Assembly (NCBI GenBank): GCA_030680295.1
Contig: JAUXVU010000023.1
Coordinates: forward strand, 868,001 to 932,000
Direction: 5' to 3'
Length of the DNA stretch: 64,000 bases
Source of the DNA: Moraxellaceae bacterium
GTDB lineage: Bacteria > Pseudomonadota > Gammaproteobacteria > Pseudomonadales > Moraxellaceae
Position numbers and translations under genes: made by a program. Below the pieces are notes generated by a model. It saw nothing but the letters and a program-made list of their open reading frames with translations. It did not search any database and was not told where the DNA came from. Each line of letters begins with the position of its first letter. The first letter of the stretch is position 1. This document shows positions 54,370-63,928 of this stretch, piece by piece.

Positions 54370-56667
54370 ATGCCCCAGAATGAACCAAGCATGCTAGAAA
54401 CACTACGACGCATTGTCCAAGACGTGGACTCTGCGCCGAGTTTCCAAGCTGCGCTGGAAATTCTAGTTCGCTCCGTTCGCGATGCGACTCATACCGAGGT
54501 GTGCTCGGTTTATTTATTGGATGACCGCACCGAACGCTTGGTGTTAATGGCCACTGAAGGCCTAAACGCAAATGCCATAGGCATGGTGTCACTAGCCTTT
54601 GATGAAGGCCTTGTCGGCCTATGTGCCACCCGCGAAGAACCCATCAACTTGCAGGATGCGCCGAACCATCCACGTTATCGTTACTTTCCGGAAACCGGTG
54701 AAGAGCACTACAACGCGTTTGTTGCCGTACCCATTATGAACCGGCGCAAAGTGCTGGGCGTGCTGGTTGTCCAGCAGCGCACCAACCGTCGCTTTGATGA
54801 AGGTGAGGTCGCGTTTTTGGTCACTTTGTCGGCCCAGCTCTCTGGCGTTGTTGCGCATGCCAAGGTAATGGGGCAGCTGGAAATGGTGCGCGGCTCACGC
54901 ACCACACAAACTCAAATTTACCAAGGCATTATGGGTGCTGCCGGTGTCACCTTGGGCCGTGCCGTGGTGCTTTATCCGCCAGCCGATCTGGAACAAGTTC
55001 CGGACCGTAGTGTAGAAGACCTAGAGCACGAACTTGAGTTCTTAGCGCGCGCCATTGAAGAAGTTCGCGCTGATGTGCGCGCCCTAGATGATCGTATGTC
55101 CGGCACGTTAATGCCGGAAGAACGCGCGCTATTCGATGTGTATTTGCGCATGCTTGATGACCATGCTCTGCCTAGTGAAATTGCTGAGCGCATCGAAGCC
55201 GGCAACTGGGCGCAGGGCGCCTTACGTGAAGTGATTGACGAACACATGCAAAACTTTGCCATGATGGATGACCCCTATCTGCGCGAACGCATGTCAGACG
55301 TACGTGACTTAGGCCTACGTATTTTGGCCAAATTACAAGACAGCGAAACCGAAGATACCCGCGAATTCCCCGACAATAGCATCTTAATTGGCGAAGATAT
55401 CTCCACGGCCATGTTATTGGAAGTGCCGCTAGATAAAGTATCGGGGGTGGTCAGCGCCACCGGTGCGGCCAATTCACACATGGCCATTGTTGCTCGCGCC
55501 TTAGGTATTCCCACCGTGGTGGGTGTCAGCGATCTGCCGGTAACATCACTCGATGATGCGGAAATGATTGTTGATGCTTACTTAGGTCGACTATTTGTGC
55601 AGCCCTCACGTGCTTTGCGCAAACGTTATAAAGACATCATTAAAGAAGAGCAGCAACTGGTTGCCGGCCTAGATGCCTATAAGCAAAAAGAAGCCATTAC
55701 CCCAGACGGGCATGTGGTGGCGCTGTGCGTAAACACCGGCTTAATGGCTGATGTGGCGCGCGCCAAAGATCGTGGCGCTGAAGGGGTTGGCCTATATCGC
55801 TCAGAAATCCCGTTTATGCTACGCGAACGCTTTCCCGGCGAAGAAGAACAACGGCAGATTTATCGCCAGCAGTTAGAAGCTTTTGCACCAAAGCCGGTCA
55901 CCATGCGCACACTCGATATTGGTGGCGATAAAGACCTGCCGTACTTCCCGATTCGTGAAGACAACCCTGCACTGGGCTGGCGCGGCGTTCGCATCACACT
56001 CGATCACCCAGAAATTTTTATGGTGCAAGTGCGCGCCATGCTAAAAGCATCTTCTGGGCTTGATAACTTGAATATTTTGCTACCGATGGTGACCACGGTT
56101 AGCGAAGTCGAAGACAGTGTTGCACTCATTCATCGAGCAGTTGAAGAGTTACGCGAAGAAGGTGAGTTTGACATTCGTCTACCGCGCATTGGCATCATGG
56201 TAGAAGTCCCTGCCGCAGTGATTCAAATCGCCGACCTAGCCAAGCGGGTGGACTTTGTTAGCATCGGCTCTAATGACTTAACACAATATTTACTCGCTGT
56301 AGATCGCAACAACTCGCGCGTAGCTGACTTGTATTCGCCATACCACCCAGCTGTTTTGCGTGCCGTTCGTTATGTCGTTAACGAAGCCCATCGTGTCGGC
56401 AAACCCGTCAGCATTTGCGGTGAAATGGCAGGCGACCCCGGCACTGCTATCTTGCTGATGGCTATGGGCTTTGACACCTTGTCGATGTCGGCCAGTAACT
56501 TACTTAAAGTGCGTAAAACCATTTGCCACACACCGATGGCGCTGGCGAAAGATTTATTAGAGCAGTTATTAGAGCTGGATCGCCCACAAGATATTCGCGA
56601 CGAGGTTGAGAAGGTGCTCTCGGCACTCGGCCTACATAACCTTACTCGCGCTCGCAGCGAAAGCTAA
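54370..56667 (+). CDS. ptsP: PEP-protein phosphotransferase PtsP (EI-Ntr)
   Basis: A 765-aa enzyme I of the nitrogen phosphotransferase system, passing phosphate from PEP to NPr. An N-terminal GAF domain (about 1-150), which binds glutamine/2-oxoglutarate in E. coli, precedes the PTS EI domains. The phosphorylated His is in ATGAANSHMAIVAR, and the C-terminal TIM barrel ends with the catalytic Cys in SICGEMAGDPG. Length fits. An in-frame ATG at 54391 (MLETLRRIV) is the start more like other PtsP proteins. Its last 26 bp overlap the convergent NRDE gene. Confidence 0.94.
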   Translation: MPQNEPSMLETLRRIVQDVDSAPSFQAALEILVRSVRDATHTEVCSVYLLDDRTERLVLMATEGLNANAIGMVSLAFDEGLVGLCATREEPINLQDAPNHPRYRYFPETGEEHYNAFVAVPIMNRRKVLGVLVVQQRTNRRFDEGEVAFLVTLSAQLSGVVAHAKVMGQLEMVRGSRTTQTQIYQGIMGAAGVTLGRAVVLYPPADLEQVPDRSVEDLEHELEFLARAIEEVRADVRALDDRMSGTLMPEERALFDVYLRMLDDHALPSEIAERIEAGNWAQGALREVIDEHMQNFAMMDDPYLRERMSDVRDLGLRILAKLQDSETEDTREFPDNSILIGEDISTAMLLEVPLDKVSGVVSATGAANSHMAIVARALGIPTVVGVSDLPVTSLDDAEMIVDAYLGRLFVQPSRALRKRYKDIIKEEQQLVAGLDAYKQKEAITPDGHVVALCVNTGLMADVARAKDRGAEGVGLYRSEIPFMLRERFPGEEEQRQIYRQQLEAFAPKPVTMRTLDIGGDKDLPYFPIREDNPALGWRGVRITLDHPEIFMVQVRAMLKASSGLDNLNILLPMVTTVSEVEDSVALIHRAVEELREEGEFDIRLPRIGIMVEVPAAVIQIADLAKRVDFVSIGSNDLTQYLLAVDRNNSRVADLYSPYHPAVLRAVRYVVNEAHRVGKPVSICGEMAGDPGTAILLMAMGFDTLSMSASNLLKVRKTICHTPMALAKDLLEQLLELDRPQDIRDEVEKVLSALGLHNLTRARSES

Positions 56668-57394
56668 GTCGCTGCTGGCTGTCATACAGCCACTCCTCCC
56701 AACGAATATGCTGACGGCCAACACTTAACCACGTTGAATTACGTGTGCCATACGCCTCACCTTGAATGCAGATAGGTGACAACAAACGTTCCATTCCCAC
56801 GCCAACACCGGTGTTTGGTAGCTCAGCATCGTTTGCCACCTGGGTATCTTTTAAAAGACTGAGATGTGCATCGGCATCTTCAGCACGTTGTGGACTTGCA
56901 ACCAAGTGCTGCGCTGAAGCTTTTAAACGCTGCAACTTAGGCCATGGCGTGTCCAATAAGGCATTCGACAAACCATGCCAACCTGGCGCTAACGCTTGTG
57001 GCTGCTCACGACGACTACTGACAAAGTACAGCGACTCAGCATCGCTGATCAGCATCGAGAAGCCGGTATATAAATGCGCCATCGCTTGTACATCATGAGC
57101 GTACTCGGCGGCGGCTTGCTGCCCCGTTAAAAAGTCCGCCACTAACTGACCACGAGAGCGCTGACCAGCCGACTGGACTGGATCGCGAAAGTTCGTAATG
57201 GCAGCAAAACGGCCTTGGCGAGTCACGCCCATCCAAGTACCGCCCGCCAGCACATCCCGACCCGCCAACACCTGTGGCGCCTCTAACCAAAATTCTGTGG
57301 GCAGGGCTGGCCGCGCGCGAAACTCATCACGATTAGCCCATACTTGAAGGCTAGGCTCGGCATCTGGCTGCCAATGGAGCACAATCAAACACAT
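56642..57394 (-). CDS. NRDE-family protein
   Basis: A 250-aa protein of the NRDE (TANGO2-like) family, named for the conserved WANRDE motif, here VWANRDEFRARPA. It starts MCLIVLHW with Cys2, the conserved N-terminal Cys that may become the nucleophile after Met removal. GGTWMGVTRQGRFAAITNFRD is the next family motif. Eukaryotic TANGO2 is linked to lipid or heme handling; the bacterial role is unknown. The ATG at 57394 was chosen so that Cys is at position 2. Confidence 0.85.
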   Translation of the reverse strand: MCLIVLHWQPDAEPSLQVWANRDEFRARPALPTEFWLEAPQVLAGRDVLAGGTWMGVTRQGRFAAITNFRDPVQSAGQRSRGQLVADFLTGQQAAAEYAHDVQAMAHLYTGFSMLISDAESLYFVSSRREQPQALAPGWHGLSNALLDTPWPKLQRLKASAQHLVASPQRAEDADAHLSLLKDTQVANDAELPNTGVGVGMERLLSPICIQGEAYGTRNSTWLSVGRQHIRWEEWLYDSQQRLSFRCERE

Positions 57395-57481
57395 AAGCAA
57401 TAACACCTAAGATGTCGGAGACAATGGCATTAGCTTAGCGCATCAGGCTATGATTCGACTGCATTTATAAGAGACACCATC

Positions 57482-58282
57482 ATGTTGACCTATCCCGAAA
57501 TTGATCCCGTCGCCCTAAGCCTTGGGCCAGTTCAAATTCACTGGTATGGCCTAATGTATCTGCTTGGTTTTCTCTGCGCTTATGGCCTAGGGGTCTGGCG
57601 CGCCAAGCGTATTGGCTGGACATCTGAACAAGTCAGCGACCTTATTTTTTACGGTGCGGTTGGTGTCGTTATTGGTGGCCGCCTAGGTTATGTTTTCTTT
57701 TATGGCTTTGATCGTCTGGCACATGACCCGCTCTGGGCATTTCGCGTTTGGGAAGGCGGCATGAGCTTTCATGGCGGTTTATTAGGCGTATTAGCCGCGA
57801 TGATGTTGTTTGCTAAGCAATACAAGGTGAAATGGTTTGATGTCACCGACTTTATTGCACCGATTGCTATTCCCGGCCTATTTTTTGGCCGCATTGGTAA
57901 CTTTATTGGTGGTGAATTATGGGGCCGCCCGGTACAAAACCCAGACTTCCCCCTCGCCATGATTTTCCCGCATGTTGATGAATTAGCTCGCCACCCATCT
58001 CAGCTATATCAGGCTTTTGGAGAGGGTTTGGTGTTATTCATTGTCGTGTGGATATTCACCATGAAACCTCGCCCACGCATGGCCGCTTCGGCACTTTTTT
58101 TAATTGGCTACGGCATCGCACGCTTTGTGAACGAGTTCTTCCGCGAGCCCGACAGCGACCAAGGTTTTGTTCTTTTTGAATGGATGACCAAAGGCCAAAT
58201 GCTAACAGCACCCATGATTGCCTTAGGCATTGTGCTGATGCTGCTGGCCTATCGTCGTCCTGTGGTCAATGGAGTGCGTTAA
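57482..58282 (+). CDS. lgt: Prolipoprotein diacylglyceryl transferase
   Basis: A 266-aa inner-membrane enzyme that attaches diacylglycerol to the lipobox Cys of prolipoproteins, such as those encoded at 27265 and 41954. About seven hydrophobic segments; [10 protein letters not shown] and the signature [15 protein letters not shown] are intact, and [12 protein letters not shown] and [11 protein letters not shown] are the C-terminal motifs. thyA follows after 2 bp, as in E. coli. Confidence 0.95.
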   Translation: MLTYPEIDPVALSLGPVQIHWYGLMYLLGFLCAYGLGVWRAKRIGWTSEQVSDLIFYGAVGVVIGGRLGYVFFYGFDRLAHDPLWAFRVWEGGMSFHGGLLGVLAAMMLFAKQYKVKWFDVTDFIAPIAIPGLFFGRIGNFIGGELWGRPVQNPDFPLAMIFPHVDELARHPSQLYQAFGEGLVLFIVVWIFTMKPRPRMAASALFLIGYGIARFVNEFFREPDSDQGFVLFEWMTKGQMLTAPMIALGIVLMLLAYRRPVVNGVR

Positions 58283-58284
58283 GC

Positions 58285-59079
58285 ATGCAAGCGTATTTAG
58301 AACTACTACGTCGTGCGCGTTTTGAAGGAACGTTTAAATCAGACCGCACTGGAACCGGCACGTATTCGGTATTTGGCCATCAAATGCGCTTTAATTTGGC
58401 CGAAGGCTTCCCGGTACTGACCACCAAAAAGCTACATCTAAAATCCATTATTCATGAGCTGTTATGGTTCTTGGCTGGCGACACCAACATTCAATACTTG
58501 AAAGATAATGGGGTGCGCATTTGGGATGAATGGGCTGATGAGGATGGCAACTTAGGCCCGGTGTACGGTTACCAGTGGCGCTCATGGCCAGCGCCCGATG
58601 GCCGCCACATTGACCAAATCAGCAATGTAATCGACATGATCAAGCGCAACCCTGATTCACGTCGCCTGATTGTCAGCGCATGGAATCCGGCCCTAGTCGA
58701 TGACATGGCTTTGCCGCCCTGCCATGCCTTGTTTCAGTTTTATGTCGCCGACGGCAAGCTGTCCTGCCAACTCTATCAGCGCAGCGCCGATATCTTTTTA
58801 GGCGTGCCTTTTAATATTGCCAGTTATGCCTTACTCACCATGATGGTGGCGCAAGTCTGTGGCCTGCAAGCAGGCGACTTCGTCTGGACCGGTGGTGACT
58901 GTCACCTGTATAGCAACCATGTTGAACAGGCCGACCTACAACTCAGCCGCACACCCGGGCCCTTGCCGCAAATGCGTATTAACCCAGACATCACCGACTT
59001 ATTCGCTTTCCGCTTTGAAGACTTCACACTCGAAGGCTATGAAGCCCAACCGCATATCGCCGCTAAAGTTGCGGTGTAG
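58285..59079 (+). CDS. thyA: Thymidylate synthase
   Basis: A 264-aa enzyme, exactly E. coli length, making dTMP from dUMP with 5,10-methylene-THF. [17 protein letters not shown] near the start, the catalytic Cys in [12 protein letters not shown], and [18 protein letters not shown] are all canonical. The ATG at 58285 has GGAG upstream within the end of lgt. folA follows 11 bp later. Confidence 0.97.
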   Translation: MQAYLELLRRARFEGTFKSDRTGTGTYSVFGHQMRFNLAEGFPVLTTKKLHLKSIIHELLWFLAGDTNIQYLKDNGVRIWDEWADEDGNLGPVYGYQWRSWPAPDGRHIDQISNVIDMIKRNPDSRRLIVSAWNPALVDDMALPPCHALFQFYVADGKLSCQLYQRSADIFLGVPFNIASYALLTMMVAQVCGLQAGDFVWTGGDCHLYSNHVEQADLQLSRTPGPLPQMRINPDITDLFAFRFEDFTLEGYEAQPHIAAKVAV

Positions 59080-59090
59080 GGGAGTTTTGC

Positions 59091-59651
59091 ATGACCACTG
59101 AAGCCATGGACGATGACCTGCACGACACCTTGCCAGATGACAACGTCAAGCTCTCATTGATTGTGGCCATGGCCAGTAATCGCTGCATTGGCATCAATAA
59201 TATGTTGCCTTGGCGACTACCGGCAGACTTGCAGTATTTCAAACGAGTCACCAGCGGCAAAGCCATTGTCATGGGTCGCACCACCTTTGATTCACTCAAA
59301 CGCCCGCTGCCCAATCGCACCAATATCGTGATGACCCGTGACCCTAACTGGGAAGGCCCCATCGGTACCCGTGTAGTGCACTCGTTGGAAGCAGCGTTAG
59401 CACTGGCTGAATCAGTCGCCGTGTGCAACTACCAAGATGAAGTATTAATCATTGGTGGTGCTGAAATTTATGCACAAACACTTTCGCAAGTGTCACGTAT
59501 GTACATTACCGAAGTCGACACAGTGGTAAACGGTGATGCCTTTTTCCCCGAGTGGGATGCCAACGAGTGGGGTAAGACCTCGGTGGAAACACATTTTGAT
59601 GAAGCGACAGGCTTGAACTATCGTTTTGTTGTTTACGATCGCAAACTGTAA
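59091..59651 (+). CDS. folA: Dihydrofolate reductase
   Basis: A 186-aa enzyme that regenerates tetrahydrofolate after the ThyA reaction. KLSLIVAMASNRCIGINNMLPWRLPADL (region from about 20) carries the substrate site; IVMGRTTFDSL, and IIGGAEIY with the conserved Gly-Gly, bind NADPH. An N-terminal extension of about 20 acidic residues precedes the usual start, with RBS GGGAG placed for the ATG at 59091. Confidence 0.95.
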   Translation: MTTEAMDDDLHDTLPDDNVKLSLIVAMASNRCIGINNMLPWRLPADLQYFKRVTSGKAIVMGRTTFDSLKRPLPNRTNIVMTRDPNWEGPIGTRVVHSLEAALALAESVAVCNYQDEVLIIGGAEIYAQTLSQVSRMYITEVDTVVNGDAFFPEWDANEWGKTSVETHFDEATGLNYRFVVYDRKL

Positions 59652-59705
59652 ATTCGGCGCACAAATTGGTATGCTGCGCGCCGCATGAATAGCAGGTAAA
59701 TAGAT

Positions 59706-59909
59706 ATGTCACGCTATCGTATTGTTCAACATCACAATGCCACCACATCGTTCTATACCTTAGAGCGCAAGTTCTTGTTTTTTTGGCTAAATGTTTTTGG
59801 CTTTGGCACGCGCCTAGGCACAGAAGCGATTGCACGCCAATATCTTGAGCAGCGCCGCAAGTCGAAAGAGCAACTGGAAAGCCGCGTCATTCACGACGTT
59901 AGCTTCTAA
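59706..59909 (+). CDS. Small protein of unknown function
   Basis: A 67-aa protein not recognised. It contains an aromatic stretch, FLFFWLNVFGFG at about residues 23-34, then a basic helical part (EQRRKSKEQLESR). It could be a small membrane-associated protein with one hydrophobic segment, but that segment is short. AGGTAA stands before the ATG. It sits between folA and earP, 12 bp before the latter, on the same strand. Confidence 0.6.
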   Translation: MSRYRIVQHHNATTSFYTLERKFLFFWLNVFGFGTRLGTEAIARQYLEQRRKSKEQLESRVIHDVSF

Positions 59910-59921
59910 GGCTAGCCAACG

Positions 59922-61037
59922 ATGGCTGTGCGTTGCGACATTTTTTGCACGGTCATCGACAACTTTGGCGACTTAGGCGTCTGTTGGCGTATAGCACGCC
60001 AACTCAGCACAGAGCACGAAGTCTCCGTCACGCTATGGGTGGATGACTTAGTTAGCTTTCAACTGCTGGCACCCAGCCTAAACCCAAACCTAGCCGAACA
60101 AGCACTTGATGCCATCACGGTGCGTCACTGGCATGACAATGCCGCATGGCCCGCACCGGCAAACCTAGTCATCGAAGGTTTTGGCTGTCATCTGCCAGAA
60201 GCTTATGTGTTGGCTATGGCGCAAGCCGTTAGGCCACCGGTTTGGATCAACTTAGAATATTTAAGCGCTGAAGCTTGGGTTGAGAACTGTCATGGCATGA
60301 CATCCACTCATCCACAGCTGGGACTAAATAAAACCTTCTGGTTTCCCGGCTTTAACCCGCGCACCGGCGGCTTGCTGCGTGAAGCAAGCCTAATCACACG
60401 ACTGGATTACGTCGCCCGCGATGGTGGGCGCCAAATCAGCCTATTTAGTTATGAAAACCCCGCCATCGCCGGGCTACTAGATGCGTTGGCCGCCGACACC
60501 GTGGCCACCACTCTGTATGTCTTTCAGGGGCGAGCGCTGCCTGTAGTGCAGGCGTGGGTAGGACACACACTGACCACACCTTATCAACGCGGCAACTTGA
60601 CCATAAAAGTCCTGCCCATGCTTCCTCATGTCGAATTTGATGAGCTACTGGCACGCTGCGACCTGAACTTAATTCGTGGTGAAGACTCATTTGTGCGTGC
60701 CTTATGGGCTGGCAAAACACTGCTATGGCATATCTATCCACAATCTGAACTGGCCCATGCCGACAAGCTACAAGCCTTTATACAAGCCGTGCTCACTCAT
60801 ACCGACATGCCCGACATATGGCAGTCCACCATGCTAGGCTGGAACCAATTAGCGCCAGCAGCCACACTGGATTGGCCTGCCTTTTTACAGGCACTGCCAC
60901 AAATGCAAAAAGCCATGCTGCAGTGGCGTGAATATTTACTGCAACAACCCGACCTAACCACGCAACTGATGCGTTTTTACACAAATCAGGTAGAATCCTC
61001 GCCCAATTCAGTTCACACCGGAAAACACACGTCATGA
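59922..61037 (+). CDS. earP: EF-P arginine rhamnosyltransferase EarP
   Basis: A 371-aa inverting GT-B glycosyltransferase that adds rhamnose from dTDP-rhamnose to Arg32 of EF-P. The opening [23 protein letters not shown] includes the conserved Asp residues of the acceptor site; [18 protein letters not shown] near the C-terminus is the donor-binding motif. Its stop overlaps the efp start by 4 bp (ATGA), the usual earP-efp pair. Confidence 0.95.
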   Translation: MAVRCDIFCTVIDNFGDLGVCWRIARQLSTEHEVSVTLWVDDLVSFQLLAPSLNPNLAEQALDAITVRHWHDNAAWPAPANLVIEGFGCHLPEAYVLAMAQAVRPPVWINLEYLSAEAWVENCHGMTSTHPQLGLNKTFWFPGFNPRTGGLLREASLITRLDYVARDGGRQISLFSYENPAIAGLLDALAADTVATTLYVFQGRALPVVQAWVGHTLTTPYQRGNLTIKVLPMLPHVEFDELLARCDLNLIRGEDSFVRALWAGKTLLWHIYPQSELAHADKLQAFIQAVLTHTDMPDIWQSTMLGWNQLAPAATLDWPAFLQALPQMQKAMLQWREYLLQQPDLTTQLMRFYTNQVESSPNSVHTGKHTS

Positions 61038-61600
61038 AAACAGCACAAGAACTTCGCGCCGGCAACGTTATCATGGTCAATGGCAACCCAATGATCATTC
61101 TCAAGGCCGAATTCAACAAGTCGGGTCGTAACTCGGCTGTGGTCAAAATGAAAATGAAGAGCTTGTTGTCTGCTCAAGCGCAAGAGTCTGTTTACAAGGC
61201 TGACGAAAAATTCGACCAAGTCATTTTAGAAAACAAAGACGTGACTTATTCTTACTTCTCCGACCCTATGTATATTTTCATGGACGAAGAATTCAATCAG
61301 TACGAAGTTGAAAAAGACAACTTAGGCGATGCCATTAACTACATTGAAGACGGTATGGAAGAAGTCTGCCAAGTCGTCATTTATGACGGCAAACCCATCT
61401 CGGTTGAACTGCCAACGATGATTGTTCGTGAAGTGGCTTACACCGAACCAGCCGCTCGTGGCGACACCTCCGGTAAAGTCATGAAAACAGCCAAACTGGC
61501 TAACGGCTTTGAAGTACAAGTCGCTGCATTTATCGAAATCGGTGAAAAAATCGAAATCGACACCCGCACTGGCGAATTCCGTTCACGCGCCAAAGGCTAA
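61034..61600 (+). CDS. efp: Elongation factor P
   Basis: A 188-aa factor that rescues ribosomes stalled on polyproline. Residue 32 is Arg in the loop NKSGRNSAV, the rhamnosylation type, in agreement with EarP next to it; Lys-type EF-P needs EpmA. The C-terminus with [16 protein letters not shown] is the family signature. There is no clear T-rich terminator after it; only a 9-bp stem at 61617-61639. Confidence 0.97.
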   Translation: MKTAQELRAGNVIMVNGNPMIILKAEFNKSGRNSAVVKMKMKSLLSAQAQESVYKADEKFDQVILENKDVTYSYFSDPMYIFMDEEFNQYEVEKDNLGDAINYIEDGMEEVCQVVIYDGKPISVELPTMIVREVAYTEPAARGDTSGKVMKTAKLANGFEVQVAAFIEIGEKIEIDTRTGEFRSRAKG

Positions 61601-61611
61601 GCTTTATTGAG

Positions 61612-62562
61612 CTAGCGGCTGGGCTGCCTTAGCCCAGCCAGCCAGCGCATTAACATGGCGCGACGGCTAACCAACAAGGCCGCAAAGATCAGCGCACAGC
61701 CAAAGCCTTGCGTCATACTCATACGCTCACCAAACCACGCAAACGCAAACAGCACAATCCACACCGGCTCTACCACCATAATGACCACGCCATGACTATG
61801 CCGTGACAGGCTTTGCGCATGTGTCTGCAATAAAAATCGTGCAGCTGAGCCGATCACAGCACTGGCTAAAATCCAACCCGCCATTGCTCCCGAAAAATTC
61901 ATCACACTTTGCTGCCAAGGCTCTAGTGTTAGCGTTAATACAGAGGCCACCAAGCCCACACACAACATCACAATAGCCGTTAACGGCAGCGCTGGCACTC
62001 GGTCGACCAAGGTCAACTCACCATCCGCATTAACCACTTCACGGTGATTCGCAGCCCGCGTATTCATGGTGTAGAACAAGGCAAACACCACCGCCGCGGC
62101 AATAAAGAACAGCTGGCCCGGCTCCGTTTGAAAGCCACCTTCTAAGCTGATCATGGCTAAACCGACCAAGGCTATTGGCAGGGCAACCCAGGTGCTAGTT
62201 GGCACCACCTCACGAAACACCAAGCGCCCCATGACGGGAACCAAGACAATGCCTAAGCTAGTTAAGAAACCACCTTCACCAATATGGTGACCAAAGTGTA
62301 AGCCCATAATCCACAAACACATGCCAGCCGCGAACACCATGCCGACACGAGTGCTACGCAACCATTGCCGTGCACTGAGCTGAAAAAGTTGGCGCTGGCC
62401 AATACTGGCCAAGATCAATCCCGCTAGCAAAAATCGCAAGGCCATGAATAATAGCGGCGGCATTAACAAAACGGCTTCTTTCGAGAAAATCCAACTGACT
62501 GCCGCCAGCACCGTTACAATAAGCAGATAAATGTCCGCCTTAGCGGCCTGAGAAACAGACAA
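61612..62562 (-). CDS. DMT-family (EamA) transporter
   Basis: A 316-aa inner-membrane protein with ten hydrophobic segments and two EamA repeats (about 10-140 and 165-300), the drug/metabolite transporter layout. SWIFSKEAVLLMPPLLFMALRFLLAGL and PVWIVLFAFAWFGERMSMTQGFGC are typical of each repeat. A small hydrophilic stretch joins the halves. It probably exports a metabolite or amino acid; the substrate is unknown. Divergent from the symporter gene across 61 bp. Confidence 0.85.
   Translation of the reverse strand: MSVSQAAKADIYLLIVTVLAAVSWIFSKEAVLLMPPLLFMALRFLLAGLILASIGQRQLFQLSARQWLRSTRVGMVFAAGMCLWIMGLHFGHHIGEGGFLTSLGIVLVPVMGRLVFREVVPTSTWVALPIALVGLAMISLEGGFQTEPGQLFFIAAAVVFALFYTMNTRAANHREVVNADGELTLVDRVPALPLTAIVMLCVGLVASVLTLTLEPWQQSVMNFSGAMAGWILASAVIGSAARFLLQTHAQSLSRHSHGVVIMVVEPVWIVLFAFAWFGERMSMTQGFGCALIFAALLVSRRAMLMRWLAGLRQPSR
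61617..61639. repeat. 9-bp stem-loop at the end of the EamA gene
   Basis: GGCTGGGCT and AGCCCAGCC form a perfect stem with a 5-base loop, inside the last codons of the transporter gene and 16 bp past efp. There is no T run, so termination is doubtful. Confidence 0.4.
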
Positions 62563-62623
62563 GATTTACTCCAAGCACGAAATACGTCATGCCGCATCAT
62601 AGCCTTTTCGGAAACATTTCCCC

Positions 62624-63928
62624 ATGAGCACAAGCACTACTCCAACAACAAACTCTCGTGGTCGTGTGTTATTTGCCAGCTTAATTGGCACCACCATCGA
62701 ATTCTTTGATTTTTATATTTATGCCACCGCTGCAGTACTGGTGTTTCCACATTTGTTTTTTCCAACCTCCGACCCAACTTCAGCCATGCTGCAGTCACTG
62801 GCTACGTTTGCAATTGCATTTTTTGCACGCCCATTAGGCTCGGCATTATTTGGCCACTACGGCGACCGCATTGGCCGCAAAGCCACCTTAGTTGCCGCCT
62901 TGCTCACCATGGGCATCTCTACTGTGCTAATCGGCCTGCTGCCCACCTATGCCCAAATTGGGGTAGTTGCTCCATTGCTATTAGCCTTGTGTCGTTTTGG
63001 TCAGGGTTTGGGTCTAGGCGGCGAGTGGGGTGGTGCGGTGTTACTGGCCACAGAAAATGCACCACCAGGCAAGCGCGCTTGGTATGGCATGTTCCCACAG
63101 CTTGGTGCACCGATTGGTTTCATCTTGTCGACATCAACATTTTTGCTTTTAACACAGACATTAAGTGAAGCTGACTTTATGAGCTGGGGCTGGCGCATAC
63201 CCTTTATTGCCAGCAGCGTGCTGGTATTAGTTGGCCTGTGGGTTCGTTTGCGCATTCATGAAACCCCTGCCTTCCAAGCCACGCTTGATCGCAATGAGCG
63301 CGTTCGTCTGCCCATGGTCACCGTATTCCGCGATCATCAACGTGCATTAGTATTAGGTACGCTGATTGCGCTCACTGCATTTGTTTTGTTTTATTTGATG
63401 ACCGTATTTACCCTAAGCTGGGGTACCTCAGCGTTAGGATACACACGTGAAGCCTTCTTGAAGTTACAGCTATTTGGCGTGTTGTTTTTTGCTCTGACAA
63501 TTCCCCTTGCCGCACTAGTTGCTGACCGTTTTGGTCGGCGTCCGACACTATTGTGGATAAACTTGGCTATGGGTGTGTTTGGCTTCTTTTTTGCCGATCT
63601 ATTTAATGCCAATTCAACTTGGATGACGGCACTGTTCTTAGCCGTTGGCTTAGGCATTATGGGCCTAGTCTACGGCCCCTTAGGCACCGTATTGTCCGAA
63701 CTGTTCCCCACCGAAGTGCGCTACACCGGGGCTTCTCTGACGTTTAATCTGGCAGGAATTTTTGGTGCTTCCCTGGCGCCTTATGCCGCCACATGGCTGG
63801 CCACCACTTACGGCTTAGAAGCCGTAGGCTGGTACTTGATGGTAGCCTCTGGCATTAGCATTGGCGCACTACTGTTATTTAAAGAAACACGAGACGTCGA
63901 CACCGAAGCGCTTGGTCAAATTACTTAA
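62624..63928 (+). CDS. MFS transporter, metabolite:H+ symporter family
   Basis: A 434-aa major facilitator with about 12 membrane segments. GTTIEFFDFYIYATAA near the N-terminus, FARPLGSALFGHYGDRIGRKATL (loop 2-3 motif) and GLGLGGEWGGAVLL are typical of the MHS group (ShiA/ProP/KgtP). These take up organic acids or osmolytes with protons. The start lies just after a weak purine-poor leader. No neighbouring gene gives the substrate. Its stop overlaps by 4 bp a gene on the other strand. Confidence 0.9.
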   Translation: MSTSTTPTTNSRGRVLFASLIGTTIEFFDFYIYATAAVLVFPHLFFPTSDPTSAMLQSLATFAIAFFARPLGSALFGHYGDRIGRKATLVAALLTMGISTVLIGLLPTYAQIGVVAPLLLALCRFGQGLGLGGEWGGAVLLATENAPPGKRAWYGMFPQLGAPIGFILSTSTFLLLTQTLSEADFMSWGWRIPFIASSVLVLVGLWVRLRIHETPAFQATLDRNERVRLPMVTVFRDHQRALVLGTLIALTAFVLFYLMTVFTLSWGTSALGYTREAFLKLQLFGVLFFALTIPLAALVADRFGRRPTLLWINLAMGVFGFFFADLFNANSTWMTALFLAVGLGIMGLVYGPLGTVLSELFPTEVRYTGASLTFNLAGIFGASLAPYAATWLATTYGLEAVGWYLMVASGISIGALLLFKETRDVDTEALGQIT

